From Oceanospirillaceae bacterium (lineage in GTDB: Bacteria > Pseudomonadota > Gammaproteobacteria > Pseudomonadales > Balneatricaceae), in assembly GCA_003523085.1 (NCBI GenBank), contig DPHD01000073.1, positions 4,994-68,993 of the forward strand: a stretch of DNA of 64,000 nucleotides, read 5' to 3'. The translations under genes were made by a program, and so were the position numbers. Below, in pieces: positions 38,823 through 46,989 of this stretch. Numbering within the stretch: the stretch's first letter is position 1; each line of letters begins with the position of its first letter. The notes under the pieces are model-generated. The model worked only from the letters and a program-made list of their open reading frames with translations. It did not search any database and was not told the DNA's origin.

Positions 38823-39680
38823 ATGTCTTTAAATCAATTGTCAGAAGTAAAAGTTAGCGCTGGTCGCTTATTGCGTGTGGAGCACGAATCGAGCGCTTGT
38901 AACGGCACTATGACCTTTGCTGTGTTTTTACCGCCGCAAGCCAACAACGCTGAAGTCCCTGCGCTTTATTGGTTGTCTGGCTTAACCTGTAACGATGAAA
39001 ACTTTAGCCAAAAGGCGGGTGCCTTTGCCACCGCTGCAGAACTTGGCATGGCCATCATAATGCCCGACACCAGCCCACGTGGCGCCGGTGTAGCAGGTGA
39101 AGACGACGCCTATGATCTAGGCAGCGGCGCAGGTTTTTACCTTGATGCCAGCCAATCTCCGTGGTCTACGGCGTACAACATGTATAGCTACGTGACCCAA
39201 GAGTTACCTGCGCTCATCACTGCCAACTATGCCGTCAATGAGCGAAGCGCGATTAGTGGACATTCTATGGGTGGCCACGGTGCCTTAATTTGCGCACTCA
39301 AAAATCCTGGTCAATACGCATCCGTGTCTGCTTTTGCCCCTATTACCTCGCCATCTCAGTGTGCTTGGGGACAAAAAGGCCTTACCGCCTATATTGGCAC
39401 AGACAAACGTGACTGGGCGCAATGGGACGCCAATCAGCTGGTACAAAGCAACCAGGATGCGGGTATTACGCCTCAAGCATTGCTTATCGACCAAGGCTCA
39501 AGCGATCCGTTTTACGCCGATCAACTTATGCCTGCGTTGTTTAATGCCACCTGTGAAAAGCTGCAGCATCCTTTGGATTACCGCGAGCGCGAAGGGTATG
39601 ACCACAGTTACTACTACATCAGCAGTTTCATCGAAGAGCACCTGAGTTATCACGCTCAGCACTTAGGATTAACGGAATAA
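38823..39680 (+). CDS. fghA: S-formylglutathione hydrolase
   Basis: Releases formate and glutathione from S-formylglutathione, the second step after FrmA. 285 residues, alpha/beta hydrolase of the esterase D family. Nucleophile in GHSMGGHGALICALKNP (Ser near residue 149), LSGLTCNDENF near residue 51 as the oxyanion region, and the catalytic His in EGYDHSYYYISSFIEEH near the C-terminus. The DUF2185 gene follows 3 bases after its stop. Confidence 0.95.
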   Translation: MSLNQLSEVKVSAGRLLRVEHESSACNGTMTFAVFLPPQANNAEVPALYWLSGLTCNDENFSQKAGAFATAAELGMAIIMPDTSPRGAGVAGEDDAYDLGSGAGFYLDASQSPWSTAYNMYSYVTQELPALITANYAVNERSAISGHSMGGHGALICALKNPGQYASVSAFAPITSPSQCAWGQKGLTAYIGTDKRDWAQWDANQLVQSNQDAGITPQALLIDQGSSDPFYADQLMPALFNATCEKLQHPLDYREREGYDHSYYYISSFIEEHLSYHAQHLGLTE

Positions 39681-39683
39681 AAA

Positions 39684-40031
39684 ATGTCTGCAACACCTCG
39701 TCAAACACGCCATGGCCACATGGCACGAGTTTCTAAACTGGCCTTAGGTGATAAAGCCTTGCCTGTGCGCTTTATGTACAAAACCATTCCTGAACATGGC
39801 AATGACACCGGTTGGCGCTTATTTACCGGTTACGAAAGCCCAGAGTTTTTAGCCGAATTCGCCAATCTCGAGCCGTTTCCTTTGGCACCCATGTGTGACG
39901 TGGATGAAAGCCTAGATGGCTTGTTAGACCACAATGCTGGCACCGTTTGGGAACGACAGCCAGGTCAAGAATGGCAACAAGTTCACGACTTCGAAATTCC
40001 AGTAGAAGAAGTGGATGTTGATGTGAGCTAA
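39684..40031 (+). CDS. DUF2185-like protein in the formaldehyde operon
   Basis: 115 residues. The pattern DTGWRLFTGYESPEFLAEFANLEPFPLAPMCDVDESLDGLLDHNAGTVWER is what I associate with DUF2185 (a family that includes polymorphic-toxin immunity proteins). No toxin gene is nearby. Its ATG comes 3 bases after fghA and its TAA overlaps the hydrolase start (TAATG), so it is fully embedded in the operon. An immunity role is unlikely here; function unknown. Confidence 0.7.
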   Translation: MSATPRQTRHGHMARVSKLALGDKALPVRFMYKTIPEHGNDTGWRLFTGYESPEFLAEFANLEPFPLAPMCDVDESLDGLLDHNAGTVWERQPGQEWQQVHDFEIPVEEVDVDVS

Positions 40032-40816
40032 TGCGACTCAATTACCAACAGTTCAATATCGGTGGGCAGTCTCCTTTTCTGGTTCTACATGGATTATTTG
40101 GTGCCCAAGATAATTGGCGTAGCCAAGCTTTGATTTGGGCACAAGATCGCCATGTGATTACCATGGACCTACGCAACCATGGTCTATCTGCACATGATGC
40201 ACTCATGGATTACCCGTCCATGGCGGCCGACGTGATTGAAAGCATGGATGCGTTGGGGCTAGACAAGGTCGACTTGTTAGGCCACTCCATGGGTGGCAAG
40301 GTGGCTATTCAACTGGCCCTAGAGCACCCCCAAAGGCTACGAAGTTTAGTAGTGGCTGATATCGCTCCAGTCGCCTACGAACCACGCCACCAGGGCATAC
40401 TAGAAGGCCTCAATAGCATAAACCTAAGCCAACTTAAGTCTCGCAAACAAGCCTTAGACCAATTAATTGAATACGAACCAGATCCCCGAGTGTGTCAATT
40501 TTTACTCAAAAGTCTGTATAAAAATGACACTGGTGAGTTTTGTTTACGCTACAACCTAGCAGCTATTGAAGAAAACTATGCTGCGATAAGTGCAGCACCT
40601 CAAACCGCAGCACATGGTGCGCGCTATGTAGGTCCTACACTGATCATAAAAGGCGCTGAGTCTGCTTATATATTGCCCCAACACCAAGCTGCATTTAAAG
40701 CACTTTTGCCCCACACACAGCTTAAAATTATGGCTGGTTGTGGCCACTGGTTACATGCAGAAAAACCAGAACTGTTTTGCCGCTTGGTGTCTCGTTTTAT
40801 GGTTAATCTTGGGTAG
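40031..40816 (+). CDS. Alpha/beta hydrolase (YbfF type)
   Basis: 261 residues. FLVLHGLFGAQDNWRSQ near residues 18-34, nucleophile Ser in LLGHSMGGKVAIQLALEHP near residue 90, and the C-terminal GCGHWLHAEKPELFCRLV with the catalytic His. This matches the YbfF esterase family, which hydrolyses short acyl esters such as malonyl- or palmitoyl-CoA in vitro. The TAATG overlap with the preceding gene and a 3-base gap to the next indicate one transcript. Confidence 0.88.
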   Translation: MRLNYQQFNIGGQSPFLVLHGLFGAQDNWRSQALIWAQDRHVITMDLRNHGLSAHDALMDYPSMAADVIESMDALGLDKVDLLGHSMGGKVAIQLALEHPQRLRSLVVADIAPVAYEPRHQGILEGLNSINLSQLKSRKQALDQLIEYEPDPRVCQFLLKSLYKNDTGEFCLRYNLAAIEENYAAISAAPQTAAHGARYVGPTLIIKGAESAYILPQHQAAFKALLPHTQLKIMAGCGHWLHAEKPELFCRLVSRFMVNLG

Positions 40817-40819
40817 TTG

Positions 40820-41962
40820 ATGCGTATACTTTTGCTCTCCGCCTATGACGCCCAAAGCCATAAATACTGGCGAGAAGGGTTGGTCGCGCAGTTTTCTGAA
40901 CATCACTGGACCCAACTAGTATTGCCCGGTCGTCACTTCAGCTGGCGTATTCGCGGTAACAGTATGCAATGGGCGTTAGGGGAAAGGGCGACCTTAGATC
41001 AACACTACAACCTGATTGTTGCGACTTCAATGGTAGATCTATCTGCCCTAAAAGGTATGGTGCCTAACCTTGCAAGCATACCGTCAATATTATACTTCCA
41101 TGAAAACCAGTTTGATTATCCACCAAGTAGAGCTAATCAAAAAAATAATTTGGGCCCCAAAATAGTAACCCTCTATAGTGCCATTGCGGCCGACCAATTG
41201 GTATTTAACAGCCACTACAATCGACAGAGTTTTGTTACCGGTGTAACCCAAATGCTGAGCCAACTACCGGAGAAAATGCCGGTAAATGTGGCTCAGCTAT
41301 TAGAGGAAAAGAGCATTGTATTACCCGTGCCTCTCAATTCACTGAAGGCTGTTGAACCGTCAAAGGCTTTTGATTCACTGTGGCCCAAAAGGGCAGGCGA
41401 GCATTTCCCATTGAGATTGGTGTGGCCCGCACGATGGGAGTACGACAAGGGCCCCAAACAGCTACAAAACATATTAAGGCAATTGGTTACACGGGGTGTG
41501 AAGTTTGAGTTGTGTGTTTTAGGTCAACAGTTTCGCCAAAAACCCGCTGAGTTTGAGCAAATTGCCACTGAATTTTCTAGTCACATTGTTCAATTTGGTT
41601 ATGCCAAATCACGTCACCAGTATTTAAGCTGGTTGGCAGGTGCCGATATGGTGTTGTCCACTGCGCTGCATGAGTTTCAAGGCTTATCGGTACTAGAAGC
41701 AGTACAACTGGGCTGTCTCCCCATTTTACCTAACCGCTTGGTTTATCCAGAGTTGTTTGCGGCGCACTACTTGTATACATCCAACCTAGAGCAGCCCCTT
41801 AAAGAATCGGCCGATGCAGCGATACTGATTCAAAAACTGGGCGGAGCCATGGAGCAAGGTAACCCCGTAGCCACTTTTGTAGAGCATCTAACATGGTCGC
41901 TGATGAAAGCTAAATATGAAAAACTATTTAACAGCGTCTGTCACATAAGCATGGTAAAATGA
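40820..41962 (+). CDS. DUF3524/QTMAN-type glycosyltransferase (probable tRNA-queuosine mannosyltransferase)
   Basis: 380 residues from the ATG at 40820. The N-terminal half has LLSAYDAQSHKYWREGL, LPGRHFSWRIRGNSMQWA and ILYFHENQFDYP, which match the human GTDC1/QTMAN pattern (SHRQ, WHWR, ILYFHENQ-IYP). The C-terminal half has a GT-B nucleotide-sugar region: LVWPARWEYDKGP and HEFQGLSVLEAVQLGCLPILP (E-x7-E type). Eukaryotic QTMAN mannosylates queuosine-34 of tRNA-Asp from GDP-mannose. The same role here is inferred from family. Confidence 0.83.
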   Translation: MRILLLSAYDAQSHKYWREGLVAQFSEHHWTQLVLPGRHFSWRIRGNSMQWALGERATLDQHYNLIVATSMVDLSALKGMVPNLASIPSILYFHENQFDYPPSRANQKNNLGPKIVTLYSAIAADQLVFNSHYNRQSFVTGVTQMLSQLPEKMPVNVAQLLEEKSIVLPVPLNSLKAVEPSKAFDSLWPKRAGEHFPLRLVWPARWEYDKGPKQLQNILRQLVTRGVKFELCVLGQQFRQKPAEFEQIATEFSSHIVQFGYAKSRHQYLSWLAGADMVLSTALHEFQGLSVLEAVQLGCLPILPNRLVYPELFAAHYLYTSNLEQPLKESADAAILIQKLGGAMEQGNPVATFVEHLTWSLMKAKYEKLFNSVCHISMVK

Positions 41963-42002
41963 CGTCATAGCGTTAATCAACAAATCACTGAGTCCAACAG
42001 CC

Positions 42003-42182
42003 ATGACCCGTGCCAAAAAGAAAATGCCCGCCGTTTCCGGCGCAACCTTTAGTCCAAACAAAAAGACTAAGCCAGCACCAAAGCCGTTTTCTGCGACTAG
42101 TTATCAAACCCGTAAGCAAAAAGGGTTAGCCACCAAGAAGAAGCAAAAGTCGGTATTCCAACAACACCAAGAAGAGAGCTAA
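42003..42182 (+). CDS. Small basic hypothetical protein (59 aa)
   Basis: An ATG at 42003 opens 59 codons ending at TAA 42180-42182. The product is very basic: it begins MTRAKKKMPAV, has KPAPKPF in the middle and KQKGLATKKKQKSV near the end, with an acidic EES terminus. It lies 40 bases after the glycosyltransferase and 5 before the DUF599 gene, filling the gap exactly. The Shine-Dalgarno is weak. Composition suits an RNA- or ribosome-binding peptide, but I do not recognise a family. Confidence 0.55.
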   Translation: MTRAKKKMPAVSGATFSPNKKTKPAPKPFSATSYQTRKQKGLATKKKQKSVFQQHQEES

Positions 42183-42187
42183 CGCCA

Positions 42188-42952
42188 GTGGACTCAATCG
42201 CGTACTTCGTTGCTTCTGTGTTGCCTGATCAAGCTTGGAACTTACTGGCTTTAGCATGGTTTGTAGTTGCTGTGCGGGGCTACCAAGCCTACGCTATACG
42301 GGCATCTCGGCGTAAAGACTCATTAGCTGGGGTGTTACATGCGTATCGTCAACGCTGGATGATCCGTATGATTGGTCGTGATATGCGCATGGCTGACATT
42401 GCCGCAGTGGCCAATTTAGAACGCTACGTCACCTTATTCGCCTCGTCTAGCTTACTGGTATTGGCCGGCTTAGTGACCTTGGTGGGCTACACCGACGATG
42501 TAGTGCACATCGGCAAAGGTATTCCATTTTTGCCGCCGCAGTCCGCTCTAGAGTGGCAGTTCAAACTGTTTATTTTGACCCTCTTGTTCGTGTATGCCTT
42601 TTTTAAGTTTACTTGGAGCCTGAGGCAATATGGATTTGCCACAGTAATGATTTCCAGCGCGCCGGTGGTGCATGGCGATATTTCTGACAACAAAGACCTG
42701 ATGGACCACGTTAACCGTTCTGCAAAAGTATTGTCTATGGCAGGCAATAACTTTAACTTTGGTCTGCGGGCATACTATTACAGCCTGGCAGTGCTTACCT
42801 GGACCGTCCATCCTGCGGCATTTATGATCACCACCACGGCGGTGGTTTATATTCTCTACAGCCGCGAATTTAACTCCAGTTCCTTGGCAGAACTGAAGGG
42901 TTCTAATGACTCGAAGAACCGTAAAACCTTGGTAGACTATCATCTCATCTAA
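42188..42952 (+). CDS. DUF599 family membrane protein
   Basis: 254 residues from a GTG with GAGAG upstream. About four hydrophobic segments: LLALAWFVVAVRGYQAYAI, LFASSSLLVLAGLVTLVG, FKLFILTLLFVYAFFKF and VHPAAFMITTTAVVYILY. The WRLRQYGFATVMI-like segment (WSLRQYGFATVMISS) and NFNFGLRAYYYSLAVLTW are typical of DUF599. Inner-membrane location predicted; function unknown. Confidence 0.85.
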   Translation: MDSIAYFVASVLPDQAWNLLALAWFVVAVRGYQAYAIRASRRKDSLAGVLHAYRQRWMIRMIGRDMRMADIAAVANLERYVTLFASSSLLVLAGLVTLVGYTDDVVHIGKGIPFLPPQSALEWQFKLFILTLLFVYAFFKFTWSLRQYGFATVMISSAPVVHGDISDNKDLMDHVNRSAKVLSMAGNNFNFGLRAYYYSLAVLTWTVHPAAFMITTTAVVYILYSREFNSSSLAELKGSNDSKNRKTLVDYHLI

Positions 42953-42965
42953 CGTTTAAAGAGAT

Positions 42966-43451
42966 ATGGTAGTTATGGACGAACAAAAACGTTTGACTCA
43001 GGCTAATAACTTTTTGCAAATACTGCCCCATTGTAAAAAGTTAGGCATGAAAATCATTACCGCCTCAGATGGCAAGCTCACCCTAGAATTACCTTACAAT
43101 CCAGAAATATCAGGTATGGATCCTGAAGGTTACGTACATGGTGGTATTTTAACTACCCTGATGGATACTGTTTGTGGTTTTTCCATTACCTCATCGTTAC
43201 CTGTCCCAGAATTTTGCCCCACCTTAGATTTACGCATAGACCACATGCGCCGCGCTAATGCCAAAGGCTCTATTTTTGCCTGGGCCGAGTGTTACAAAAT
43301 CACTCGTAGTGTGTGTTTTACCCGGGGTTATGCCTATCAAGACGACCCCAATGACCCCATAGTTCATTGCGTAGCCACGTTTATGCGTAGTGGGAAAACG
43401 TGGGGCGCCGGCGGGTTTGTAAAAATAGGCTCGAAGGAGGCTATCCTATGA
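42966..43451 (+). CDS. PaaI-type hotdog thioesterase 1
   Basis: 161 residues with a single hotdog domain: GYVHGGILTTLMDTVCGFSITSSL is the conserved helix-loop region (near residues 56-80), followed by TLDLRIDHMRRA and a strand carrying AWAECYKITRSVCFTRGYAYQ. Such enzymes hydrolyse acyl-CoA thioesters; the substrate is unknown. Start ambiguous between 42966 and an ATG at 42975. The stop overlaps the next gene by ATGA. Confidence 0.85.
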   Translation: MVVMDEQKRLTQANNFLQILPHCKKLGMKIITASDGKLTLELPYNPEISGMDPEGYVHGGILTTLMDTVCGFSITSSLPVPEFCPTLDLRIDHMRRANAKGSIFAWAECYKITRSVCFTRGYAYQDDPNDPIVHCVATFMRSGKTWGAGGFVKIGSKEAIL

Positions 43452-43888
43452 ACCTCAAACAGCTCATACAAACCTGTAAACAGCACAGTGACTATAGCGC
43501 CATGCTCGACTTTATACCTTATGCAAAATTTATAGGAGTTGAGATTGTCCACGACGAGCAAGGGTGGTTGTTTACCCTAGGTACGGAACCCAGCAATGTA
43601 GGCAACCCTATTTCGCCAGCCTTGCATGGCGGCGTAGTAGCGGGTTTTATGGAGGTCGCGGCTGCGTTGGCTCAAATGCTTACCACCCAGGAGCCTACAC
43701 TGCCCAAAATCATAGATTTTTCTATTGATTACATTAGGGCCGGTAAGGTCAAACCAACCTTTGCGCGCTGTACTTTGGTGCGTCAGGGTAAACGAATTGC
43801 TAACGTCCACGTTACTGCCTGGCAAGCTAACGTTGATGAACCCATTGCCACAGCTAGAGCCCACTTTTTATTAGGAGAATCAGCCTAA
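43448..43888 (+). CDS. PaaI-type hotdog thioesterase 2
   Basis: 146 residues from the ATG at 43448, decided by AAGGAGG 8 bases upstream and the ATGA overlap with hotdog 1. Conserved region SPALHGGVVAGFMEVAAALAQML (near 57-79), then PKIIDFSIDYIRAG and ANVHVTAWQ. It is diverged from hotdog 1, so the pair could form a heteromer, as some tandem hotdog proteins do (inference). Function in acyl-CoA turnover is likely but the substrate is unknown. Confidence 0.84.
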   Translation: MNLKQLIQTCKQHSDYSAMLDFIPYAKFIGVEIVHDEQGWLFTLGTEPSNVGNPISPALHGGVVAGFMEVAAALAQMLTTQEPTLPKIIDFSIDYIRAGKVKPTFARCTLVRQGKRIANVHVTAWQANVDEPIATARAHFLLGESA

Positions 43889-43892
43889 GTGG

Positions 43893-43918
43893 CTTGAAAT
43901 TAGGCGAGCTACCCCCAT
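43893..43918 (+). promoter_or_regulatory. Sigma-32 heat-shock promoter of htpG
   Basis: CTTGAAA at 43893-43899 and CCCCAT at 43913-43918 with a 13-base spacer match the RpoH consensus (CTTGAAA-N11-16-CCCCATNT). It begins 5 bases after the preceding gene and about 70 bases before the htpG ATG. Confidence 0.85.
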
Positions 43919-43986
43919 CATCTTTGCCGTACTTGTTAATAAAGCGCTCTAAGCGCTGCACATGATCTACGGAGATGTAACCCCCC

Positions 43987-45888
43987 ATGAGCACCGAAAC
44001 ACAAACAGAAACATTAGGTTTTCAAACCGAAGTAAAGCAGTTATTACATTTGATGATCCATTCCTTGTACAGCAACAAGGAAATCTTTTTACGTGAGCTT
44101 ATTTCCAATGCCTCAGATGCGGCCGACAAAATGCGTTTTGCCGCGGTATCAGACGGGAGTTTATATGGCGATGACAGTGATTTAGCCATTCGCATTAATT
44201 TTGATAAAGAAGCCAATACCTTGAGCATCAGCGACAATGGTATTGGTATGACCCGCGAAGATGTAATTTCTCATTTGGGCACCATTGCAAAATCAGGTAC
44301 GTCTGAATTTTTGCAAAACCTTACGGGCGACCAACAAAAAGATTCGCAGCTAATCGGACAGTTTGGTGTTGGTTTTTATTCTTCTTTCATCGTTGCCGAT
44401 GAAGTTGAAGTCATCACCCGTAAAGCTGGGACGGAGATTTCTGAAGGCGTTTCTTGGCGCTCTAAAGGTGAAGGGGAGTTTGACATTGCTCAGGTTGAAA
44501 AAACCGGCCGTGGTACAGAAATCATCTTGCACCTTAAAGCCGATGAAAGTGAATTTGCCGAAGGTTTCCGCCTGCGCAGCTTGGTACGTAAGTACTCAGA
44601 CCACATTTCTATCCCTGTGATCATGATGAAAGAGCATTACGGTGAAGATGCGGATAAGCAAGAGCCTGAAGAAGAAACCGTAAACTCAGCCACAGCCCTT
44701 TGGACTAAGTCTCGTTCAGAAGTCGAAGACGAACAGTACCACGAATTTTACAAACACATCTCCCATGATTTCCAAGAGCCGTTAACTTGGTCTCATAACA
44801 AGGTGGAAGGCAAGCTAGAGTACACCAGCCTGTTGTACATTCCTGCCAAAGCACCTATGGACATGTATCAGCGCGAAGCTAGTCGCGGCCTTAAGCTTTA
44901 TGTTCAGCGCGTATTCATTATGGACGAAGCTGAGCAATTCTTGCCTATGTACTTACGCTTTATGAAAGGCGTTGTAGACAGTAACGACTTGTCTTTGAAC
45001 GTGTCTCGTGAAATTTTACAAAAAGACCCCGTCATCGACTCTATGCGTGCTGCGTTAACTAAGCGGGTATTGGATGTGTTGGAAAAAATGGCTAAGAAAA
45101 AGCCAGAGCAGTATGCCACTTTCTGGAAAGAATTTGGTCAGGTGATGAAAGAAGGCCCTGCAGAAGACCATGGCAACAAAGAAAAAATTGCCAATCTACT
45201 GCGGTTTGCTTCAAGTATGGATGATAAAATCGAGCAAATGCACAGCTTGGCCGAATATAAAGGCCGTATGCAAGAAGGCCAAGACAAGATCTATTACGTG
45301 GTTGCCGACAACCACAACACGGCTAAAAATAGCCCACATCTAGAGATCTTCCGTAAGAAAGGCATCGAAGTGTTGTTGTTGTCTGAACGTGTAGACGAGT
45401 GGTTAATGTCGCACATGATGGAGTTTGACGGCACACCACTACAAGACGTGGCTAAAGGTGCTCTAGATCTGGGTGAAGTTGAAGACGAAGCCGAAAAGAA
45501 AGAGCAAGAAGAGCAAGCCAAGCAATACGAAGGCCTTGTAGAGCGCGTTAAAGGGTTACTAGAAGAGCAGGTTGAAAGTGTTCGTATTACTCACCGTTTG
45601 ACCGATTCACCGGCCTGTTTGGTGGTTGGTGAAGATGATATGGGTCTGCAAATGCGCCGTATTATGGAGTCGGCAGGACAAGCCATGCCAGCCACCAAGC
45701 CTACTTTTGAGCTTAACCCTAGGCACCCATTGGTGGCTAAGTTAAACGACGAAGCCGATGAAGATCGTTTTGGCGAGTTAACCCGCGTACTGTTTGATCA
45801 AGCCCAGTTGGCTGAAGGTGGTCAGTTAGAAGATCCGGCGGCTTATGTGTCACGTTTGAACAAGTTGTTATTGGAACTAAGTGCTTAA
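43987..45888 (+). CDS. htpG: Chaperone protein HtpG (Hsp90)
   Basis: Cytosolic Hsp90 chaperone that remodels client proteins with ATP. 633 residues, the usual bacterial length. N-terminal GHKL ATPase motifs: [26 protein letters not shown] and [15 protein letters not shown]; middle-domain [10 protein letters not shown] carries the catalytic Arg; C-terminal dimerisation domain present. A sigma-32 promoter precedes it and a terminator follows, so it is a stand-alone heat-shock gene. Confidence 0.98.
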   Translation: MSTETQTETLGFQTEVKQLLHLMIHSLYSNKEIFLRELISNASDAADKMRFAAVSDGSLYGDDSDLAIRINFDKEANTLSISDNGIGMTREDVISHLGTIAKSGTSEFLQNLTGDQQKDSQLIGQFGVGFYSSFIVADEVEVITRKAGTEISEGVSWRSKGEGEFDIAQVEKTGRGTEIILHLKADESEFAEGFRLRSLVRKYSDHISIPVIMMKEHYGEDADKQEPEEETVNSATALWTKSRSEVEDEQYHEFYKHISHDFQEPLTWSHNKVEGKLEYTSLLYIPAKAPMDMYQREASRGLKLYVQRVFIMDEAEQFLPMYLRFMKGVVDSNDLSLNVSREILQKDPVIDSMRAALTKRVLDVLEKMAKKKPEQYATFWKEFGQVMKEGPAEDHGNKEKIANLLRFASSMDDKIEQMHSLAEYKGRMQEGQDKIYYVVADNHNTAKNSPHLEIFRKKGIEVLLLSERVDEWLMSHMMEFDGTPLQDVAKGALDLGEVEDEAEKKEQEEQAKQYEGLVERVKGLLEEQVESVRITHRLTDSPACLVVGEDDMGLQMRRIMESAGQAMPATKPTFELNPRHPLVAKLNDEADEDRFGELTRVLFDQAQLAEGGQLEDPAAYVSRLNKLLLELSA

Positions 45889-45912
45889 TTAAGTTTCAAT
45901 GCTGCTTAAATA

Positions 45913-45945
45913 GCCCTCGCCTAGAAGACTAGTCGGGAGCTTTTT
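45913..45945. terminator. Probable terminator between htpG and the LysR gene
   Basis: A 12-base imperfect stem around loop AAGA (45925-45928), nine of twelve pairs Watson-Crick, followed by TTTTT on the + strand. The two flanking genes converge. Confidence 0.6.
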
Positions 45946-46873
45946 AGTGGGCCAAACATTGACCATCCAAGGTGCCATTGGCGCACAAGTCGGCCACCAA
46001 GCTGCTAAGTAACGAAGCCACGGCCTGCATGGCGTGGGACGGTGCTTGGGTGGACAGTTGCACTAAAGAATGCACCCGCGAAATCGGTGGGTTGATTATT
46101 TTTGCAGACTGCAGTTCACCGAGGCGCAGTTCGGCAGCCATGACATCGAGTGGTAAAATAGCGTGTGCCATACCATGATGAGTCAAGCAGCGTAACGACA
46201 GCCCCGTGTCTTGTTGGTACTTAATGTTCAAAGGCAGCTGCGCCTGCAATGCAGCCTCGTCGATATGATGGCGCAAATTAAAGCCCTTACTGGGGGCTAC
46301 TAATGGCAATCTTTGTAATTGAGAAAATTGGATGCAATCGTCCAACGCATACTGATCTAAGTGTTTGCCGATAAGGTGCAGAGGCTCTCGGTACAAAGGA
46401 GTTACCTCTGCAGACAGTAGGTCTTCCGCCCCTGGGATAACCGCCATATCGACCTTGCCTTCCATCAACGCTTGGGCCGCATAGGTACTCATGGCATCGG
46501 TTACGCTGAGCGTAATGCTAGGGTACTGAACTGCACATCGTTGCAATAATGGTGCCAGTAAGGTGTAGGCTTTAGAGCCGTCTATCACCAGGCGAACTTC
46601 GCCGCGGGGAGAAAAAGAGCCTGAACTAACGTGGTCTTTAGCCGCCTCGACTTGGCGGGTGATGGTACGGGCGTGATCGATGAGTTTGCTACCGGCACCG
46701 GTCAAAGTCACTCCTTTAACACTGCGAATAAATAAAGCCACATCTAACTCGGCCTCTAAGTTCGCCATCTGCAGGCTTAGTGCGGGCTGCGCTACAAATA
46801 GTGCACGTGCGGCGGCCGACATGCTGCCCGTCTCGGCGATGGCTAGGAAATACTTTAGTTGCTTAAGGTTCAT
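45944..46873 (-). CDS. LysR-family transcriptional regulator
   Basis: 309 residues. N-terminal winged helix MNLKQLKYFLAIAETGSMSAAARALFVAQPALSLQMANLEAELDVALF is unambiguous; the rest is a periplasmic-binding-protein-like effector domain. It resembles Nac/CynR-type members. It is divergent from the dioxygenase gene with a 116-base shared gap holding a dyad (46900-46919), so control of the dioxygenase-dehydrogenase pair is the obvious inference. The effector is unknown. Confidence 0.92.
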   Translation of the reverse strand: MNLKQLKYFLAIAETGSMSAAARALFVAQPALSLQMANLEAELDVALFIRSVKGVTLTGAGSKLIDHARTITRQVEAAKDHVSSGSFSPRGEVRLVIDGSKAYTLLAPLLQRCAVQYPSITLSVTDAMSTYAAQALMEGKVDMAVIPGAEDLLSAEVTPLYREPLHLIGKHLDQYALDDCIQFSQLQRLPLVAPSKGFNLRHHIDEAALQAQLPLNIKYQQDTGLSLRCLTHHGMAHAILPLDVMAAELRLGELQSAKIINPPISRVHSLVQLSTQAPSHAMQAVASLLSSLVADLCANGTLDGQCLAH

Positions 46874-46899
46874 TTGATGCGCCTATATTTATAAGAAAA

Positions 46900-46919
46900 A
46901 ACTATAGATATCCATAGTT
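46900..46919. promoter_or_regulatory. Dyad in the LysR-dioxygenase intergenic region
   Basis: AACTAT (46900-46905), centre AGATATCC, ATAGTT (46914-46919), perfect arms; the centre itself is nearly symmetric. It sits 26 bases before the LysR start and 70 before the dioxygenase start. Position and AT-rich T-N11-A-like form suit a LysR recognition site. Confidence 0.5.
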
Positions 46920-46989
46920 ATTATGTATTTTTTATATCATGAAAAAACCACTAGAGTAAACCCACATTAAACAATAAAAGGTGGAATTG

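Noticed and set aside
39684..40031. Reading the DUF2185-like gene as half of a toxin-immunity pair
   Set aside because: No toxin, secretion or polymorphic-toxin gene is nearby, and the gene is embedded in a metabolic operon.
42548..42943. 131-codon minus-strand ORF
   Set aside because: Lies wholly inside the DUF599 gene on the opposite strand; composition is that of a shadow frame.
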